DNA from: Ascocoryne sarcoides NRRL 50072
Taxonomy: Eukaryota; Ascomycota; Leotiomycetes; Helotiales; Gelatinodiscaceae
Assembly (NCBI GenBank): GCA_000328965.1
Contig: KB205945.1
Coordinates: 2,108,001-2,172,000, forward strand
Length of the DNA: 64,000 nucleotides
Reading direction: 5' to 3'
In this document: positions 59,265 through 64,000 of the stretch, one piece after another
Position numbering within the stretch: the first letter of the stretch is position 1
Layout: every line of letters starts with the position of its first letter
Position numbers and translations under genes: made by a program
The notes under the pieces: model-generated
Database searches by the model: none
What the model saw: the letters and a program-made list of their open reading frames with translations, nothing else
What the model was told of the DNA's origin: nothing

Positions 59265-59549
59265 CTAATGTGCCTGTCCATTTCCCTTCTGGTTGTTTGG
59301 CGCATAATTCATTACATCAGTCTCGAGATCAAGGTGTGGGTGTGCTGCTCGTTGCGGGTCATTCTCTTTGCGCCACGGCACACCATTGCGCCCTGATTGT
59401 GGGGGAACCACAAGAGTACTCCCAGAACTAGACTGCGTGACGGACTTCACGGGTGCCGCGAATGTGGTTGTGCTGAAAGTGGCTACTGCGAGCAAAAGGA
59501 CCGAGATAATTGAGAACTCGCTGCTGCTTGATAGTGTGGAGAAACGCAT
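59265..59549 (-). CDS. Small secreted protein, 94 aa
   Basis: Single open frame with a convincing signal peptide: a short polar start, the hydrophobic core ISVLLLAVATFSTTTF and a likely cleavage after FAA. The mature part of about 62 residues is polar, Pro/Asn/Gln-rich and has no cysteine. No family is recognised. Candidate roles include a secreted effector-like or cell-wall-related peptide, none of it shown. Two other frames overlap it, but only this one has secretory features. Confidence 0.5.
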   Translation of the reverse strand: MRFSTLSSSSEFSIISVLLLAVATFSTTTFAAPVKSVTQSSSGSTLVVPPQSGRNGVPWRKENDPQRAAHPHLDLETDVMNYAPNNQKGNGQAH

Positions 59550-60915
59550 TCTTTTAGGGTGATTTCAGATCGATTATTGTCGTAATTGCTTGAGGGCTTT
59601 GTAAAAAAGTAGACTTGATGAGGGTTGCTGAGATGTAAAAGAATTGAGTATGAATGTTGATACTGGTATCGAAGGTGAGAATGGAAATTCAGTCTCGCCT
59701 TTTTAATCATAAGAATCAGCTACGCCTTTGGGAAGTCGTGTAGAAAATAATCATGATATTTACCTCTAGGATGGCATCTTGTCACGCTATTGAAGGAAGC
59801 CGACAGTGACAGTGACATGTAATCTCAAACTAGCATTTTGTGGAGATAAATTGAGCAAAAGGATGAAAGTCTTACCATTGATCACAAATTTCCTTCAGAA
59901 TCCTAGGATTGAAAAAAACCACACCATTGTAAACCGGAACTAGGTGAATTGTTGTCCTATGAACATCCTGTGGGATCGCACTGTACAGTCTTCGCAAATC
60001 CTAGAGTCGCAGTGGTACTATTGATCATGTGATGTTGATAAGGCTTCTTCCAACCATCATCTATGGTACTCCTGCGCTAACTAGCCGAGGGCATTGCCTG
60101 CTTAGCTAGTAGGCAATTAAGGCAGTGCTGATTTTAACACTGCTCAGGATTTCGCTCCTTAACGTGGTATCGGGAGATTCAAGGGTCGCTGGTTACTAAT
60201 TTAACTACTAAGCCTCCTCTCTAACGGCACAGCGGGCGGCGCCTCCTCCGGCTTCCTGAATTGGTACTCAGTGAATCTATGAAACAAATTGGCGATAGAA
60301 GTATTATCTACTATCCCTTGGAAGGAATTGACCTCTCAATCGAGCCTTCGAACAAGTAGGAGGGGTAGTGGAGCAGGCAGGCTCGCGAGTCGAGAAAATG
60401 GGATAGCTTGTTAGATAAAATTGTATTTAAGGTCTACATCTAGAAAATGGCGTTTTATTGCTATTTAAATGTGTATCAGTCTAGAAAATCAAGTTTTGGA
60501 GGAATTGTATTTCTTAAACATTTTGTTGGCGTTAATTTGCGTCTCGGCTCTCACTTATCCGGCAGCCTGTAGGTCGGCTCGGCTCGGCACCACTGATAAA
60601 AACAGGGTCAGAAATCTTCGGTTCTCAGCAGGAAAATAGGGAATGGAGGAGTATGTTCAGATCGAGTAGTATGACTGGGCTAAGAAGCCAGACTTTGGTA
60701 TCGGATATCGGTACTCGACCACCTCAAATCCTCACCGCCAAGATTAAATCAGATTGCCTTTGTATTGCATGTTTCTAAAATGACCATTTGTACATATAGG
60801 TTGTGCTCTCTTTTCATTTCCTGCTTCTACTACGCTAGCATAATCAAAATCAAAATCCTCACCTTTGCTGCTGTGCTTGCATCCCAGCCATAATAAAAAC
60901 AATAATAATGACTAT
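59550..60915. other. Intergenic
   Basis: 1.37 kb between two small secreted-protein genes. It holds a GC-rich stretch with short inverted repeats at 60100-60260. No gene recognised. Confidence 0.4.
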
Positions 60916-61223
60916 TTAAGCGGAAGTCGACGTAAAACCACAACCAGTCTTGCCGCTCGCTGTAGCAGTCCCAAGGCCTGAGCAGATTCCCGTTGGACTA
61001 GCACAGCAGGTTGATGCACAGTCGGCGTCTGAGAGACACTGGCCGCCGATGAATTGGGTGCCGACGCCGTTGCCTACATTTTTGGCACCCGCGGGGTCGA
61101 AAGGAGGAACAGCGACGGCGAGGGCAAGAGAGACTACTGTTACGTTAGTGGATGGTTTTTAGTCCAAACAGAAGAAGGATAAGACTTACCACTGAGAAGT
61201 GTAATGAGGAAAGAAGTCTGCAT
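60916..61223 (-). CDS. Small secreted six-cysteine protein, BAS2-like candidate effector
   Basis: Exons 61190..61223 and 60916..61136 give 84 aa. The first exon is only 34 nt (MQTSFLITLLS), so the gene is missed by open-frame scans. The 53-nt intron has GTAAGT, an ACTAACG branch site and a TAACAG acceptor. A signal peptide (LLS joined to VVSLALAVAVP) precedes a compact domain with GGQCLSDADC, TCC, GICSG and GKTGCGF. This six-Cys pattern matches the biotrophy-associated secreted protein 2 family, first found in a rice pathogen and widespread in plant-associated fungi. Effector function is inference. Confidence 0.82.
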
Positions 61224-61980
61224 GTTTGGGGTCGTAGGGGGGGATACTGAGTAAATCGGTATAGTGAGTGATTGGGACAGCGGAAGACGTTAAGACTAAG
61301 AAGTCAAAGAATGAAGGTTTCGTATCAAACGATTTATTAAGTGGAAAATTGTTTGTAGAGGAAATGGCTGTCCTAGGTTCTTGCTTTATACAAATTTATT
61401 CTCACAAAGGGAGATATTAAGAGTACTTATACTTAGCATCGAAGGCTTTGGGTGAGTTGAAACGGCATGAGGCAGAAAACAGGATCGTCCGAACAGATCG
61501 ACGTATACCCAAAGTACAGTCCATCTTCCAAGCCTTCAATCCTCCCATCCAGCTCGACCGGCATATGAGATTTATTGCTAAGTTTCAATCACCCCAACTC
61601 GCAACGAGCATCGCATTTCTTGTCCTTTCAGGCGAGGAGAGTAAAGGTTCTGTATGATGCAGTGTTAGGATCATCCGGAACTCACCTGTCACAAGTAGCC
61701 CATTAAAGGTCTCCGCTCTAAACAAGATGGTGGCAACTTTCCCATCGGATGAGATGCGATTTGCGTTCAGCGCCGGAGCTGTTGTATCGGACGAGATGGT
61801 GGGACATGGCGCCCCTCATTTTTTGAAGCTTAGTACTTTTGAGGTTTCAACTTCGGATTAAACCTCATGGGTCAGCCCGTTAACCGCCCCCTTAGATTAA
61901 GCGAGGCAGATTTTTGACTCATATTGAAAGACGAAAATGCCTGGTGATGGATGACAGCCAAGATTTTATTAGAATTATTA
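61224..61980. other. Intergenic, secreted protein promoter
   Basis: 757 bp. The open frame at 61448-61657 is not credible. Nothing else seen. Confidence 0.4.
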
Positions 61981-62300
61981 ATCGTTCGGCTAGCACCCCC
62001 CACCAACTCCCTCACAGTAGTCGGTGAGGGCGTGCAATACACCGATCGCCAACAATACAACGATACAGAAAACGGAAATTACATATTTTATTATAACACT
62101 CGCAACTTGTAAAATAATTTGTAATAGGTTTAAGTGTATATTATTCTAGATATACTCTTTCCTATAGCTTAATTAAAATTAACTTTTTTTGCTTAAATAT
62201 TGAGATTTTACAAAAATCGGTTTATTACTGGCGATCAGTCTATTGAACTCCCTCACCTACTTACGTAATGTAAGTCGGTGAGGAGCGCTAGCCGAATGAT
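61981..62300. mobile_element. MITE-like element (320 bp), TA-flanked
   Basis: Ends read ATCGTTCGGCTAGCAC on the left and, reversed, ATCATTCGGCTAGCGC on the right. Each end also holds a sub-terminal hairpin (CCCTCAC with GTGAGGG or similar). TA dinucleotides flank it at 61979..61980 and 62301..62302, the duplication expected for Tc1/mariner-type elements. No coding capacity. End differences are transitions only. Confidence 0.75.
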
Positions 62301-62302
62301 TA

Positions 62303-64000
62303 AAAGTTCTCTACAGAGATCCAGTTTATTGCTATTCTAATTCATTTCTCAATTTATACCCTTTTTTTCCGCTTTACATAAGATTTTTTGGGTGTAAATT
62401 CTAACAGTGCATGCGATTAGCTCGAGTCCTAAATTCAGTTGGTGCATATCTGAGATCTCATATCAAGTGATTCCGACTTAAGTTTAACTAGCAGTTTCAA
62501 AGACTGGTTCATTGCGATGAAGTACAAGGCACAGTTTAGCAAAATAGATGGGAGGGGTTTAGAGGCGAAGACCCTTTCAAGATTAATAAAGTCTACTAAT
62601 ATTCAAAATCACACATTTCAAGATATCTCAGCATTCTAGACGCCTTTAAAACTTTAAACTAGTTACGTCGATTGACGTCCTGTAGTCTCTTAACATTTGC
62701 GGGCCTTCAGCTTGCATGGAAGAATTTAGAGCTTGTTCCCACTCAAAGTGCTCATCTATATTACAGTAACAATAGAAAACGAGTAAGAATTATGAAAGCG
62801 AATGAAATTCAGAATCAAGGATTCTTGTCAAGACTATGCCAATACAGGGCGGATAACTTATACTATTTTCTGGCTGCTATAAGCTCGTCTAGCACCCACC
62901 TCGGCTCCTCCACGATGGCTGATGCCCTTGTGACAGGAACATTATGCCCGATCTCAATATACGAGAATTAGTGCACATGTAAAAACAACATAGTCGCTCG
63001 CTGCTGAGGTTCACCCTTCATCCCCAACGATTTCATGCGCTGCCATGGTATGTTCATGACTTTGAAGGAGTCCTCTTACTCTGCATCAACAAACACTATC
63101 CCCGCAACGTCATCGAGACGCTGAGCCCTCCAGCTCTGTCATAATTCATAAAGCGAGCAAGTCCTGTAGTAGCGACCAGGCGGTGGAATTCTCTCTGCCA
63201 CAGACTTCTATCACCCATGCCCGCCTCTATCACCACCAACGGCTCGCTAGCTCGCTGACCAGGGCTAGAGATTTAGAAGAATAGTTTCTACGTTCCGATC
63301 GGAACAAGACCTTCATGTTGGCCAATATCCTAGTTACTGTTCGGCAATGACATGCTCACAATGAAATCCTTGTCCCCACTAGAATGTATCGGAAGTTGAA
63401 TGAGCATAGAATACAATAAATGAAGTAACAGGATAATTATTAAATGGATATCAAGCTTGGCCTCATTCTGAAGCAGTGGTCTGTTCATATAGCCGAACAA
63501 TCCAGGGTTTTATACGATGGATGAAAGAGATTCAGGTCTGTGTGAAGTCTTTTAAGCTGTGTTAGCGCTAGGCCGTCGAGCCGCTTTAAGAACTCGATCA
63601 ATTAGACACCGATAGGTCCTGCCACTCAATTATTTTAGGACTAGGGATGCAGTACTCAAGGTCTTAAGCCTATAGCTACGAAGCGATGCTACAGTTCCCA
63701 GTAGGGGAATATCCCGAAGTATCGGTTCGCAAACCAGGATACTAAGGAAACCATTTAACCATTATTACCTCGACATTAAAGTAGTATTCGTATTTCATGC
63801 TCATATAACCGTTCGCGGCTAATATAAGCTAAGCCTACCGAGTATACCAACAAGAAGTAGGAAACACCTCGTATACATCGGTTTTCGGGTGTCTTCCGTG
63901 GAGTCTTCCCAGTTGGAATCTTGGGAGTCTCGCCTTCTCAAATGCCAAGGCTCTGCGTACGGTTAGTATAGTAGTAGTAAGTTATATAAACAATCTTTAT
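62303..64000. other. Gene-poor right end
   Basis: 1.7 kb. A weakly protein-like stretch at 62941-63250 (for example HDFEGVLLLCINKHYPRNVIE) is cut by several stops and may be a pseudogene of unknown family. No intact gene is seen up to the window end. Confidence 0.35.

Noticed and set aside
60160..60250. tRNA gene or tRNA-derived SINE on the minus strand
   Set aside because: Weak resemblance to A- and B-box sequences, but no convincing cloverleaf, acceptor stem or anticodon arm could be drawn.
1..64000. CRISPR arrays, rRNA genes, bacterial-type operons
   Set aside because: No regularly spaced repeats or rRNA-like sequence were seen, and the genes are intron-bearing fungal genes.

Overview
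The window is nuclear DNA from a filamentous ascomycete (Pezizomycotina). The support is short introns (about 46-135 nt) with CTAAC-type branch sites, a fungal pentafunctional AROM protein, fungus-type Zn2Cys6 regulators, and solo LTRs in AT-rich DNA that looks mutated by RIP. Two small secreted proteins near the right end, one resembling the biotrophy-associated secreted protein 2 family, fit a plant-associated fungus. A Leotiomycete is a guess, not shown.

Left part (1-20.4 kb): ordinary housekeeping genes. These are a GH47 EDEM/Htm1-like ER mannosidase (cut by the window edge), a medium-chain quinone oxidoreductase, proteasome subunit beta-5 (PRE2), a Kap120/importin-11 type karyopherin, the SSU-processome WD protein Utp17/Nan1, RNA polymerase subunit Rpb10 (divergent from Utp17), and a fungus-specific protein with helical repeats. 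Most exist only as spliced models. Two use GC-AG introns.

Middle part (22-55.5 kb): an accessory block that is the main discovery. Three genes here encode, between them, all seven steps of the shikimate pathway: a class II DAHP synthase, a full five-domain AROM and a chorismate synthase. They are interleaved with a 4-coumarate-CoA-ligase-like adenylating enzyme, a short-chain dehydrogenase, two MFS transporters of different families and three putative regulators (a finger-less fungal TF-domain protein, a C2HC+Zn2Cys6 protein and a Zn2Cys6 protein). AROM and the ligase are divergent, as are chorismate synthase and one transporter. The layout is that of a specialised-metabolite or precursor-supply cluster that makes its own chorismate. 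No chorismate-consuming enzyme and no PKS, NRPS or terpene synthase is visible, so the product and outer borders are unknown.

Between the finger-less regulator and AROM lies a transposon nest. A terminal-inverted-repeat element (34705-36167) has been invaded by three solo LTRs, each with an exact 5-bp target-site duplication. Degenerate copies of another repeat lie at about 23.3-23.6 and 52.7-53.2 kb, near the two sides of the block.

Right part (55.5-64 kb): gene-poor. It holds a pseudogene with four stops of the type RIP produces, two MITE-like elements, and two small secreted-protein genes on the minus strand. No CRISPR array, rRNA or convincing tRNA gene was seen.
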